NCBI GenBank assembly: GCA_947488655.1
Contig: CANKZZ010000003.1
Span: 124,001 to 188,000 of the forward strand
Origin: an uncultured Psychroserpens sp.
GTDB lineage: Bacteria; Bacteroidota; Bacteroidia; Flavobacteriales; Flavobacteriaceae
Reading direction: 5' to 3'
DNA: 64,000 nt
Within the stretch, counting starts at the first letter, position 1, and the number at the start of each line of letters is the position of its first letter. The notes beneath the pieces are model-generated. The model was given only the letters and a program-made list of their open reading frames with translations. It did not search any database and was not told the DNA's origin. The translations under genes and the position numbers were made by a program. Shown here one piece after another: positions 1-8,836 of the stretch.

Positions 1-120
1 TTTATCATAGTTAACTTTTCATCGTATACACTTGATGAAATTGTAAATGAACTTGAACCTCAGGTATGCTTTGATGTGGGAGAACATATTCCGTCACCAT
101 CACCTCCTTCAGGTGCATAA
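1..120 (+). CDS. C-terminal end of an unidentified protein (cut by window edge)
   Basis: Reading frame 1 is open from the first base to a TAA at 118-120 and encodes 39 residues ending in PSPSPPSGA. The preceding residues (VNFSSYTLDEIVNELEPQV) look like real protein. The start lies outside the window and no family can be assigned. It could also be the tail of a broken gene, because the next kilobase is degenerate. Confidence 0.4.
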   Translation, partial: FIIVNFSSYTLDEIVNELEPQVCFDVGEHIPSPSPPSGA

Positions 121-783
121 TAGATTATTAAAAAATAATTATATTTTTTAGGAATTAAGTCATGTGAATTTTCATTCCTCTTTTTTTACTTTTTTGCATA
201 ATCAATTATGTTGTGTTCAAATAATGTCATAAATGGCCAAAATGAAGATAGTTTATCATATTATAGAACATTAGTTTGTAAATCAAGCACAAATGCAGAT
301 CTCACAAATTCGTATGTGTATTTTAAACAACGTAATAAAAGAGGTGTAATAATAAAGAGGCTTTAAATGTAATTTATAATTTAAGATATTAAGCTATAAT
401 ACAGTTTGATTTAGGCCTATTAAATGAAAGTGATTCTACAGCAATATCTTCTCTAGAGTAAAATGACAATTTTAATAAAGATAATGCTATACATCTTGTC
501 GCTATAGTTAAGGATTTAGGGTTATTTTAAAAAAAAGAAATACGCAGTTACGGAAAACAGTAAAATACCTAGTAATAATTTACTTAAAATTGAGAGGTTA
601 TTATATTAATTATCTAAATAGGGAGAATTTGAAAAGAGGCAAGCGACACTGTGAGCCTCTTTTTTTCGGAATTATGGTTTTCGGTAATGTAGATTTTTAA
701 TTGGAATGAAGTCCGCGAAGTAAAGTCGAAACATGCCGAATAAAGACTAAGAACAGAGGTAGGTTTATCTAAAAGTTTATTAA
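121..783. other. Gene-free, degenerate stretch
   Basis: No open frame of convincing length or composition is present on either strand. The stretch is AT-rich, with short protein-like fragments broken by stops. It carries one terminator-like hairpin (632-668). Around 702-740 lies sequence resembling the dispersed repeat that is read in Bacteroidetes genomes as HSERSE (gaagtccgcgaagtaaag...). I read it as decayed accessory DNA. Confidence 0.5.
632..668 (+). terminator. Rho-independent terminator-like hairpin
   Basis: A 9-bp stem (aaaagaggc at 632-640, gcctctttt at 654-662) with a 13-base loop runs into a T-tract. No intact gene lies directly upstream, so it probably outlived the gene it served. 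Confidence 0.55.
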
Positions 784-1143
784 ATGAAAAAAATATCTAT
801 GTTATTAATTGTAGTTTCAATGTTTTTTCCAGTTGTGCAGCTCATTATGGTTTACCTCAATATTACAATTAAATTATAACAGAAGTTGTACTAACAGAAA
901 ACAACTTTAAAGTTATAAAAATTGTTAAAGAAGAAGCGTTGGCTACTTATGTTTTTATTTTTTTAAGGCTTAGCTAAAAATGGTTGAGTAGCAGAAGCAA
1001 AAGCTAAACTGTTAAAATCTGCGGTTATGGAAGGTGCAGCGAGAACGTTTGTAAATGAAATTGTGGAGGTGAAGTCTAGTGGAATTTTGTTTGTTAAGAA
1101 ATACAAGGTTATTGATTCAGGGCAAATAATTGATATTCAATAA
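784..1143 (+). pseudogene. Decayed DUF6567-like lipoprotein gene
   Basis: The ATG at 784 starts a lipoprotein-type signal (MKKISMLLIVVSMFF). After a frame change it would continue as FSSCAAHYG, a plausible lipobox. Several stops follow. Downstream pieces such as EVVLTENNFKVIKIVKEEA, LVAEAKAKLLKSA and GILFVKKYKVIDSG match the layout I recall for DUF6567 lipoproteins of Bacteroidetes. At least two frameshifts or stops (near 825-875 and 965-990) prevent a continuous product. The terminator at 1172 probably belonged to this gene. The family match is from memory and was not searched. Confidence 0.6.
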
Positions 1144-1171
1144 ATAACCTTTTCTTTTATAATGTATTTAG

Positions 1172-1200
1172 AACCTTACGGATTTCCGTAAGGTTTTGTT
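1172..1200 (+). terminator. Rho-independent terminator
   Basis: A perfect 10-bp stem (aaccttacgg / ccgtaaggtt) with a 4-base loop is followed by ttgtttta. It lies between the decayed lipoprotein gene and the TerB-like gene. A TTG codon at 1196 falls inside it, which argues against that codon as the next start. Confidence 0.8.
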
Positions 1201-1213
1201 TTATAATGAGATT

Positions 1214-1642
1214 ATGTTTGAAAACAACAAATACCTAATCGATAATATGATATCAACCGAATTAAAAAGTCATTTTTTAAGACTTTATCAAATGGCGTTT
1301 TCAGATGACAATTTTGATGTGCTAGAATTAAAAATGTTATATCGTTTTGCTGAAGAAAGAGGAGTTTCAGAGGTGCAATTGCAACAGGTTCTGTTAAACC
1401 CTCTAACCGAAGATGCAAAAATTCCAGATTCATTAAATTTAAAAATAGAATATCTCAATGATTTGGCTAAAATGATTTGGGCTGATGGCGTTGTAACTGA
1501 AGATGAAAGAAATACATTATTGAAATATTGTAAAAGATTTGGGTTTTTAGACAAAAACTTACAACAGCTTGTTGACTTTCTACTAGAATGTGCTAAGCAA
1601 AAATTATCACTAGAAGAAATTCTAACAAAAATTAACGAATAA
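1214..1642 (+). CDS. TerB-like (tellurite-resistance TerB fold) protein
   Basis: A 142-residue helical cytoplasmic protein. The segment LAKMIWADGVVTEDERN and the matching YQMAFSDDNFDVLELKML half are the paired, EF-hand-like 'aDG.v..eE' pattern of TerB/DjlA-type domains. I chose ATG 1214 because the upstream in-frame TTG at 1196 sits in a terminator stem. It is the first gene of a tight four-gene operon: the next ATG is 2 bases after its stop. TerB-like domains often occur in membrane-associated stress or defence gene sets, but the job here is unknown. No signal peptide or membrane segment is seen. Confidence 0.7.
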   Translation: MFENNKYLIDNMISTELKSHFLRLYQMAFSDDNFDVLELKMLYRFAEERGVSEVQLQQVLLNPLTEDAKIPDSLNLKIEYLNDLAKMIWADGVVTEDERNTLLKYCKRFGFLDKNLQQLVDFLLECAKQKLSLEEILTKINE

Positions 1643-1644
1643 GT

Positions 1645-2910
1645 ATGGAAAAGTTAAGAAATTTATTTGCTGTAAAAAAAAATCAATCAGAAGAAGAGGA
1701 GTTAGATAATAATATAACTAATCAAGATAATATTAGAATAACATATTATCAAAGTGGATTTGCTGCAGCTCAAAAGGCAACTGGCAAACCTATTGTGTTA
1801 AAAGCTTGTCTGCAAAATGTTTATAATAGTTTTGAAGATCAATGTAGAAATCAAAAGATTGAACAAGAAAAACTTAAAAAGCCTTATCACGAAGAAATTG
1901 AACGACAAAAATCTGAGATAAAAAAATTAGAAACAGCAAAGGAAATTAATGACGAAAAACAAGTAGAATATAATAATAAAATATCGCAGATAAAGGATGA
2001 TATTATAGATGTCAGAGTTAATCCTAATAATCACGGATTAATTGTAGAAAGAAATCCGAAAATTAAGTTTTACATAGGTCTTGCGCTCTTATTGCCAATT
2101 ACACTTTATTTATTAGTATTTTATATTTCAGCATCCTATTCAGTATTTTTTAAAGAATTCAATGATATTAGTTTATCATCTGCAATATTTGATGCACAAG
2201 CATTTTCAAAAGCTCTTCAAGATGGTGCATTAGAAGCAATCCTTATAGTGACTATTCCTTTTGTATTCATGGGTTTAGGTTATATTATTCATATGATGCA
2301 AAAATTGCCAGGAGTAGCGAGTAAAATTAAGTTGTTAGCTCTATTTGTTATTACATTTTTGTTTGATGGACTTCTTGCTTATGTTATTGAAAAAAAGATT
2401 TATGAATTTAATAGAACACCTTCATCTCCAGATTTTGATTTAACTATAGCTATTAAAGAATCTGAATTTTGGGTTATAATTTTTGCGGGTTTTATTGTTT
2501 ATATTATTTGGGGATTAGTTTTTGATTTTATTATGAAAGAGCACGAAAGTTTAGATAAAATTAATGTGTTTATAAGAGCGAAACAAAAAGAATTAGCCAA
2601 AATAAATTTAGAATTAAAAGAAAACGGAATAATAAGCGATTCTATAAAATCTAAAATTACTGAAGTGAAAGGGAAAATTTCAGAAGTTCAAAATAAAATT
2701 GATGGATTTATTTTTCCTGTTAAAAAATACCTTCATTACCATCATCAATATGTAGAAGGTTGGTTTCAGGCAATTGGAACAGAGATTGCATTGCCAGCAA
2801 GACAAAAAGATGAATTATTAGAAAATTGCCAAACCGTTTGTAATAATCATCTCATTGCATTAAATCTTAACGAAGATTCTACACAGCATACAATATATAC
2901 CCAAAATTAG
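1645..2910 (+). CDS. Coiled-coil membrane protein with four predicted TM helices
   Basis: 421 residues, no family recognised. The order is: a charged N-terminus; a Lys/Glu-rich coiled coil around 70-120; TM helices near 141-163, 199-219, 228-252 and 276-298; a second coiled coil around 308-350; and a soluble tail. The hairpin arrangement of coiled coils around a membrane core suggests an oligomeric scaffold or sensor in the inner membrane. It starts 2 bases after the TerB-like gene and ends 3 bases before the vWA-like lipoprotein gene, so it is almost certainly co-transcribed with both. The function is inferred only from context. Confidence 0.65.
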   Translation: MEKLRNLFAVKKNQSEEEELDNNITNQDNIRITYYQSGFAAAQKATGKPIVLKACLQNVYNSFEDQCRNQKIEQEKLKKPYHEEIERQKSEIKKLETAKEINDEKQVEYNNKISQIKDDIIDVRVNPNNHGLIVERNPKIKFYIGLALLLPITLYLLVFYISASYSVFFKEFNDISLSSAIFDAQAFSKALQDGALEAILIVTIPFVFMGLGYIIHMMQKLPGVASKIKLLALFVITFLFDGLLAYVIEKKIYEFNRTPSSPDFDLTIAIKESEFWVIIFAGFIVYIIWGLVFDFIMKEHESLDKINVFIRAKQKELAKINLELKENGIISDSIKSKITEVKGKISEVQNKIDGFIFPVKKYLHYHHQYVEGWFQAIGTEIALPARQKDELLENCQTVCNNHLIALNLNEDSTQHTIYTQN

Positions 2911-2913
2911 ATT

Positions 2914-3834
2914 ATGAATAGATTATTAATAATTACCGCTTTTTCATTAACGCTCCTTGGTTGTGCTTCAGATTCTAATAAGCAGGTGGAGACGGAAATT
3001 AAAACAAATTCAACCATAAAAAAAAATAAGAAGAATTCTAATCTAAACATAAGTATTCTGCTTGATTTGTCTGATAGAATTGATACCACAAAATACAATA
3101 ATCCGAGTATGCAATTTTATAGAAGAGATGTAGGCTATCTAAACTCGGTTGCAGAGGCGTTTGAAAATGAAATAAAGCATAAAAAATCGAGACAATTAGA
3201 TGATAAGATACAGTTGTATTTTGATCCAGAACCTTTAAATCCTAAGATTAATGATTTGTCTAATCAGTTAAAATTCCATGTAACTAGAGATAATGGCACA
3301 TTAGACTATATAAATGAAATAAGTTCTACTTATGCTTATTTTGGGTTAGAAATATATAATCAAGCTTTAAAAGATGCTAATCACGATAATGGTTCAGATA
3401 CTTGGGGCTTTTTTAAAAATAAAGTAAAAGATTATTGCATTGATGAAAACTACAGAAATATTTTAGTAATATTAACTGATGGTTATATCTTCTATGAGGA
3501 CAGTAATTTAAATGAAGATAATTTATCATCGTACATTACTCCAAAAGAAATAAGACATAAAAAATTGAATTCATCTAACTGGAAAGAGATAATAGAATCT
3601 AATAACCATGGGTTTATTCCTGTAAATCAAGATTTGTCTAATCTAGAGATATTAGTTTTAGGTGTAAATCCGTCAACATCAAATAATAATGATTACGACT
3701 ATGATGTGCTTAAAAAATATTGGTCAGATTGGTTGTATGAAATGGGCTTAAAGGAAGGTAATTTTGAATTTAAAATGGCCGAACTACCCGCAAATATGGA
3801 TATAATAATTAAAAATTTTATAAAAAATAAATAG
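2914..3834 (+). CDS. Lipoprotein with a von Willebrand A-like domain
   Basis: 306 residues. The N-terminus MNRLLIITAFSLTLLGC is a classic lipoprotein signal with lipobox LLGC, so the mature protein is anchored to a membrane outside the cytoplasm. From about residue 46, ISILLDLSDRID resembles the first MIDAS strand of vWA domains (D51-x-S-D instead of DxSxS). NILVILTDGYIF resembles the later strand that carries a MIDAS Asp. The variant MIDAS makes metal binding uncertain. It is the third gene of the operon with the TerB-like, coiled-coil membrane and EEP genes. vWA and TerB domains also meet in tellurite-type stress systems, which makes the pairing meaningful. Confidence 0.6.
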   Translation: MNRLLIITAFSLTLLGCASDSNKQVETEIKTNSTIKKNKKNSNLNISILLDLSDRIDTTKYNNPSMQFYRRDVGYLNSVAEAFENEIKHKKSRQLDDKIQLYFDPEPLNPKINDLSNQLKFHVTRDNGTLDYINEISSTYAYFGLEIYNQALKDANHDNGSDTWGFFKNKVKDYCIDENYRNILVILTDGYIFYEDSNLNEDNLSSYITPKEIRHKKLNSSNWKEIIESNNHGFIPVNQDLSNLEILVLGVNPSTSNNNDYDYDVLKKYWSDWLYEMGLKEGNFEFKMAELPANMDIIIKNFIKNK

Positions 3835-3845
3835 GAAATTCATTA

Positions 3846-4688
3846 ATGAAAAAAATACTTTTTATAGGCTTAGTTATTACGTTTTTTAGTTTTTCTAATA
3901 ACCCAAATGAATTAGATTTTAATAGCGTTGAAAGTATAAAATTAATTACTTGGAATATCCAAGATTTAGGCCAATCAAAAAACAATGAAGAAATAGCGTT
4001 CATTGCAAAAACCTTAAATGAATTTGATATCGTAGCTATTCAAGAAGTAGTTGCTAAGCATCCAGGAGGCGCACAAAAAATTGCTCAAATTGCAGATGAA
4101 CTAAATAGAAAAGGAAGTAAGTGGGATTATAGAATTAGTAATCCAACAAAAAGCCCATCTGCTTATATGAGTGAACGCTATGCTTTTTTATGGAACACGA
4201 GCAAAGTAAATTTAAAAGGAAGAGCGTTCTTAGATCGTGAATTAGAATCTCAAATTATTAGAGAGCCCTTTATTGCTGAATTTGAATCGAAAAAAAAGGC
4301 TACTACGTTTTTTGTCGTTAACTATCATTCTAGAAAACATAACGATTTACCAGAATTAGAAATTGTTCTTTTTAAAAACTATCAACAACGATTAAGCAAT
4401 GAGAATATAATAATAGCAGGTGATTTTAATTTAAATGAAAAACACAAAATTTGGGATGATTTCTATAATCAAGGATATAAATCTGCTGTTAAAAATTCAA
4501 AAACTACTCTAAAGCGAAAATGTAAAAGTGGAGATTATTTAAGTCATGCTATAGATAATATCTATTATTCCAAAAACATAAGCTTTATTAATTCTAGAGT
4601 TATCGATTATATTAAAACTTGTAAAAATTTAGCTACTGCAAGATTGATATCGGATCACATACCAGTTTCTTTAGAATTTTCATTATAA
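3846..4688 (+). CDS. Secreted endonuclease/exonuclease/phosphatase (EEP) family protein
   Basis: 280 residues. The signal-like start MKKILFIGLVITFFSF is followed by the EEP signature set: LITWNIQDLG (metal/Asn motif, about residue 33), AIQEVV (metal Glu, about 63), a catalytic His in VNYHSRKHND, IIAGDFNLNEKH (about 188) and the C-terminal SDHIPV (about 268). All catalytic residues look present, so it should be an active Mg-dependent phosphodiesterase or nuclease, exported or surface-exposed. EEP members cleave DNA, RNA, phospholipid or inositol phosphates, and the substrate cannot be told here. It is the last gene of the operon, 11 bases after the lipoprotein. Confidence 0.75.
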   Translation: MKKILFIGLVITFFSFSNNPNELDFNSVESIKLITWNIQDLGQSKNNEEIAFIAKTLNEFDIVAIQEVVAKHPGGAQKIAQIADELNRKGSKWDYRISNPTKSPSAYMSERYAFLWNTSKVNLKGRAFLDRELESQIIREPFIAEFESKKKATTFFVVNYHSRKHNDLPELEIVLFKNYQQRLSNENIIIAGDFNLNEKHKIWDDFYNQGYKSAVKNSKTTLKRKCKSGDYLSHAIDNIYYSKNISFINSRVIDYIKTCKNLATARLISDHIPVSLEFSL

Positions 4689-4778
4689 ATTAATAGTTCT
4701 AATAATTGCGGAATCCCATAATATAATGTGGAGATAACCTTTTAATTTGCAATTCAACATTAATTAAAATAAGGAATC

Positions 4779-5003
4779 ATGACGAATAAAATTAAATCAA
4801 CACTAAAGCGTATTAATTTTTTAGAAACTTATAACGATTTTACTAATGAAGAAATATTAAGAGAGTTATTATTCGCGAAAAAATTACAAATCGATAAGTT
4901 AGAAAAGATTCGCAGTAATACCTCAAAATTAGTATGGTGGTTAATTGCTTTGCCAATTATTATTGGGATTTTAATAATGTTACTTGGGTTAGGTAGTCTC
5001 TAA
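4779..5003 (+). CDS. Small single-TM membrane protein
   Basis: 74 residues. About 48 are polar and partly coiled-coil-like (ILRELLFAKKLQIDKLEKI), followed by one TM helix (LVWWLIALPIIIGILIMLLG) close to the C-terminus. No family recognised. It lies alone between the TerB/EEP operon and the type I restriction operon, 90 bases after the first and 148 before the second. It could belong to either transcript. Confidence 0.5.
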   Translation: MTNKIKSTLKRINFLETYNDFTNEEILRELLFAKKLQIDKLEKIRSNTSKLVWWLIALPIIIGILIMLLGLGSL

Positions 5004-5151
5004 GTTTAAAATATTAAAAAAAGCTATGCGATTTGTTTGTTTTTTCTACCTTTAAACTCCCTTAATTAATTTCTTAATTTTAATTACTATTAATATATAT
5101 TATTATGATATCCTCATCATGATATACACAATAACGCTTTAAAACTTAATA

Positions 5152-7551
5152 ATGAACAAATCATCCCACAATAAATTAGTATCCTTTATTTGGTCTATAG
5201 CAGACGACTGCTTACGTGACGTTTACGTAAGAGGTAAATATCGTGACGTTATATTGCCAATGATAGTATTACGTCGATTAGACGCACTTTTAGAACCAAC
5301 CAAAGAAGCAGTTTTAGAAGAACTAGCCTTTCAGCGTGACGAAGCTGGTTTTACAGAGTGGGACGAAACAGGATTACGTGAAGCTTCTGGTTACATATTT
5401 TACAATGTAAGTAAATGGACATTACAAAAGCTACACAATACAGCAACCAACAGCCAACAAATATTACAAGCCAATTTTGAAGATTACCTAAATGGTTTCA
5501 GTCCTAATGTGAAGGAAATCATCGAGAAATTCAAACTGCGTAGTCAAGTGCGTCACATGGCAACCAAAGATGTGTTGTTAGATGTGTTGGAAAAATTTAC
5601 ATCGTCATACATTAATTTAACCCCTTTTGAAAAAGAAGATCCAGAAGGCAGAAAATTACCAGCATTGTCCAATTTAGGAATGGGGTATGTATTTGAAGAA
5701 CTCATTAGAAAATTCAACGAAGAAAATAACGAAGAAGCAGGAGAACACTTTACACCACGTGAAGTGATTGATTTAATGACGCACATTATCTTCGACCCTA
5801 TAAAAGAGAATTTACCACCAGTAATGACCATTTACGATCCTGCTTGTGGTTCTGGAGGAATGCTTACCGAAAGTCAAAACTTTATAAAAGATGAAGCAGG
5901 TGTTATTAAGGCGTTAGGCGATGTTTATTTGTACGGAAAAGAAATAAACGACGAAACTTACGCCATTTGTAAGAGTGACATGATGATTAAGGGAAACAAT
6001 CCTGAAAACATCCGTGTAGGTTCTACCTTATCAACCGACGAGTTTGCTGGCAAGTCTTTCGATTTTATGCTATCCAATCCGCCATACGGAAAATCATGGA
6101 GCAGCGAACAAAAATATATTAAAGACGGAAAAGATGTTATAGATCCTCGTTTTAAAATAACTTTAAAAAACTATTGGAATGTAGCAGAAGAAGCAGATGC
6201 TATTCCACGATCTTCTGATGGGCAATTATTGTTTTTAATGGAAATGGTTTCTAAAATGAAACCTTTACAACAAAGTAGTACAGGTACACGTATTGCTTCG
6301 GTACATAATGGTAGTAGTCTGTTTACAGGAGATGCAGGAGGAGGCGAAAGCAATATTCGTAGACACATTATAGAAAACGATTGGCTAGAAGCTATTGTGC
6401 AATTACCAAACAACCTGTTTTACAATACAGGCATTACTACCTATATCTGGATTTTAAGTAACAATAAAGCTGCCAACCGTAAAGGCAAAGTGCAATTGAT
6501 TGATGCAGGACAGCTGTACCGTAAACTGCGTAAAAACTTAGGAAACAAAAACTGCGAGTTCTCGCCAAAACACATTACTAAAATTGTAAATACCTATACC
6601 AACATGAGTGTTGCCGAGCGCGAAGGCGAACAAGGCATTTCTGCTCAGGTATTTGATAATACAGATTTTGGCTACTACAAAGCCACTATAGAACGACCAA
6701 AACGTTTAAAAGCACAATTTACAGCAGCACGTATAGAAACTTTGCGTTACGACAGAGTCTTGCAAGAACCTATGCAATATGCGTTTGAAACTTTTGGAGA
6801 CAGTATATACACCAACACCAAGCAACACGAAAAAGAAATTTTAGAATGGTGCGAAAAAAACGAGTTAAACTTATCCTCTGCCAATAAAACAAAGTTGACC
6901 AAGCCTGCAACATGGCAAAAGCACCTAAACCTAGTAAAAACAGGAACAGTGTTGTTAAAAGCTATTGGTGAAGCTGAGTATAATGATTTTAACGACTTTA
7001 AAAAACTAGTAGATACTGAAATTAAAAAACAGAAACTAAATATTTCTGCAAGCGATAAAAAAGCCATTTTAAATGCGGTAAGTTGGTATGATGCAGATGC
7101 TGAAAAAGTCATTAAAAAAGTAGAAAAACTATCTGATGACAAACTAAACAAACTTTTAGCACATTTAGATTGCGAAGAAAAAGACTTAGCAGACTTTGGT
7201 TACTACAGACATTTAAATCAGGCAAACTGTCATTCAGAGCGTAGCGAAGAATCTCTAAAATCCCTTAAAAAAAGAGAATACATAACCTACGAAACCGAAA
7301 GCGACCTACGAGACACCGAAAACGTACCACTTAAAGACAACATACACAGCTACTTTTTACGCGAAGTTAAACCACACGTTAATGAAGCTTGGATTAACCT
7401 AGACGCCACCAAAATTGGTTACGAAATTAGCTTTAACAAATACTTTTACAAGCATACACCGTTGCGTAACATAGAAGACGTGACGAGTGATATTAAAGAC
7501 TTAGAAAAACTAAGTGATGGTTTAATTTCTGAAATTTTAAACTTGGTGTAA
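5152..7551 (+). CDS. hsdM: Type I restriction-modification DNA methyltransferase subunit (HsdM)
   Basis: 799 residues. An N-terminal helical HsdM domain is followed by the N6-adenine methylase core: DPACGSGGM at about 229 (AdoMet binding) and NPPYGKSW at about 309 (catalytic motif IV). With HsdS it modifies the recognition site and is required for cleavage by HsdR. It is much longer than a typical HsdM of about 500 residues because of a long C-terminal extension. Near residues 693-705 the extension contains CHSERSEESLKSL, which looks like a dispersed repeat translated in frame. The last base of its stop is the A of the hsdS ATG (TAATG), so translation is coupled. Confidence 0.95.
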   Translation: MNKSSHNKLVSFIWSIADDCLRDVYVRGKYRDVILPMIVLRRLDALLEPTKEAVLEELAFQRDEAGFTEWDETGLREASGYIFYNVSKWTLQKLHNTATNSQQILQANFEDYLNGFSPNVKEIIEKFKLRSQVRHMATKDVLLDVLEKFTSSYINLTPFEKEDPEGRKLPALSNLGMGYVFEELIRKFNEENNEEAGEHFTPREVIDLMTHIIFDPIKENLPPVMTIYDPACGSGGMLTESQNFIKDEAGVIKALGDVYLYGKEINDETYAICKSDMMIKGNNPENIRVGSTLSTDEFAGKSFDFMLSNPPYGKSWSSEQKYIKDGKDVIDPRFKITLKNYWNVAEEADAIPRSSDGQLLFLMEMVSKMKPLQQSSTGTRIASVHNGSSLFTGDAGGGESNIRRHIIENDWLEAIVQLPNNLFYNTGITTYIWILSNNKAANRKGKVQLIDAGQLYRKLRKNLGNKNCEFSPKHITKIVNTYTNMSVAEREGEQGISAQVFDNTDFGYYKATIERPKRLKAQFTAARIETLRYDRVLQEPMQYAFETFGDSIYTNTKQHEKEILEWCEKNELNLSSANKTKLTKPATWQKHLNLVKTGTVLLKAIGEAEYNDFNDFKKLVDTEIKKQKLNISASDKKAILNAVSWYDADAEKVIKKVEKLSDDKLNKLLAHLDCEEKDLADFGYYRHLNQANCHSERSEESLKSLKKREYITYETESDLRDTENVPLKDNIHSYFLREVKPHVNEAWINLDATKIGYEISFNKYFYKHTPLRNIEDVTSDIKDLEKLSDGLISEILNLV

Positions 7552-8834
7552 TGGTAGAAGTTGAAAACAAAATACAACGTTACGAGAGTTATAAAGATTC
7601 TGGAGTAGAATGGTTGGGGGAAATTCCTGAGCATTGGGAATTGAAAAGATTTAAGTTTTTAGCAGAATCAAATAAAGGAAAATTACCTAGTAAAATTGTA
7701 TCCATAAATGATAACGATTTACCACCATATATGAGTATGGAGTATTTACGAGGTGGTGAGGAAAATCAATGGGTTAAGGATAATGATGCTTTTGTAATTG
7801 ATGAAAATGAAATTTTATTACTTTGGGATGGTTCCAATTCTGGTGAATTTTTAAAGAGTAGAAAAGGTGTTATTTCGTCAACTGTAGCTCATATCATTTT
7901 CAGTAATATTAATAAAGATTTTGCTTGGTATCATTCAAAAGTCTTAGAAATTGAATTAAGAAAAAACACAATAGGAATGGGGATTCCGCACGTTAGCGGA
8001 AGGGTTTTGAATAATCTAACAATGTTGCTTCCACCACCTTCAGAACAAGCCAAAATAGCCCAATTTTTAGACGATAAAACCACCAAAATAGACGAAGCTA
8101 TTGCTATTAAACAGCAACAAATAAATTTACTTAAAGAACGCAAACAAATTTTAATACACAAAGCTGTAACACGTGGTTTAGATGATAGTGTTGCGTTGAA
8201 AGATTCTGGTGTGGAGTGGATTGGTGAGATTCCTGAGCATTGGGAGGTGAAGAAAATGACTTATGTATGTAAGATTGATACAGGTGCTACACCTGATAGG
8301 TCAAATAGTAGTTATTGGGAAGGGAATATTCCTTGGATTAAAACAGGAGAAGTTAATTACGATGTTATAAATACTTCAGAAGAATTCATTACTGAAAAAG
8401 GATTAAAAAATTCAGCAACGAGATTAGCACCAGTTGGTACTATATTAATGGCTATGTATGGTCAAGGAGTAACTCGAGGTAGAGTTAGTTTATTAGGTAT
8501 CCAAGCGACTTATAATCAAGCTTGTTGTGCTATGTTATTTAATAAAGAAATTTATAATAAATACGCTTATTACTTTTTTGTTATGGCATATTCTTTTATA
8601 CGAGATGGTGGAAACGAAACTAGTCAAATGAATATAAGCGCAGGTTATATTTCAGGTCTAAAAATATTACAGCCACCACTTTCAGAACAAAAAGAAATTT
8701 CAGCCTATATAGAATCTGCTTCACAAAAAATAGAAAGGGCTATTGGCTTAAAACTGCAAGAAATAGATAAGTTAAAAGAGTATAAGAGTAGTTTAATAAA
8801 TGGGGTGGTAACTGGTAAGGTTAGGGTTTGTTAG
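7551..8834 (+). CDS. hsdS: Type I restriction-modification specificity subunit (HsdS)
   Basis: 427 residues with two target-recognition halves. Each half begins with nearly the same block (SGVEWLGEIPEHWE at about 16 and SGVEWIGEIPEHWE at about 217). Each ends in the conserved helical spacer signature (PPPSEQAKIAQFLDDKT at about 160 and PPLSEQKEISAYIE at about 373). This is the classic two-TRD layout that reads a split DNA site and holds HsdM and HsdR. The start is fixed by the TAATG overlap with hsdM. The TRD sequences give no hint of the recognised site. Confidence 0.95.
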   Translation: MVEVENKIQRYESYKDSGVEWLGEIPEHWELKRFKFLAESNKGKLPSKIVSINDNDLPPYMSMEYLRGGEENQWVKDNDAFVIDENEILLLWDGSNSGEFLKSRKGVISSTVAHIIFSNINKDFAWYHSKVLEIELRKNTIGMGIPHVSGRVLNNLTMLLPPPSEQAKIAQFLDDKTTKIDEAIAIKQQQINLLKERKQILIHKAVTRGLDDSVALKDSGVEWIGEIPEHWEVKKMTYVCKIDTGATPDRSNSSYWEGNIPWIKTGEVNYDVINTSEEFITEKGLKNSATRLAPVGTILMAMYGQGVTRGRVSLLGIQATYNQACCAMLFNKEIYNKYAYYFFVMAYSFIRDGGNETSQMNISAGYISGLKILQPPLSEQKEISAYIESASQKIERAIGLKLQEIDKLKEYKSSLINGVVTGKVRVC

Positions 8835-8836
8835 GG

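Noticed and set aside
1196-1213. TTG start for the TerB-like protein
   Set aside because: The codon lies in the stem/T-tract of a terminator; ATG 1214 is downstream of it.
6747-7151. 134-codon open frame on the - strand
   Set aside because: Fully inside hsdM, low-complexity Ser/Phe/Leu product; an antisense shadow.
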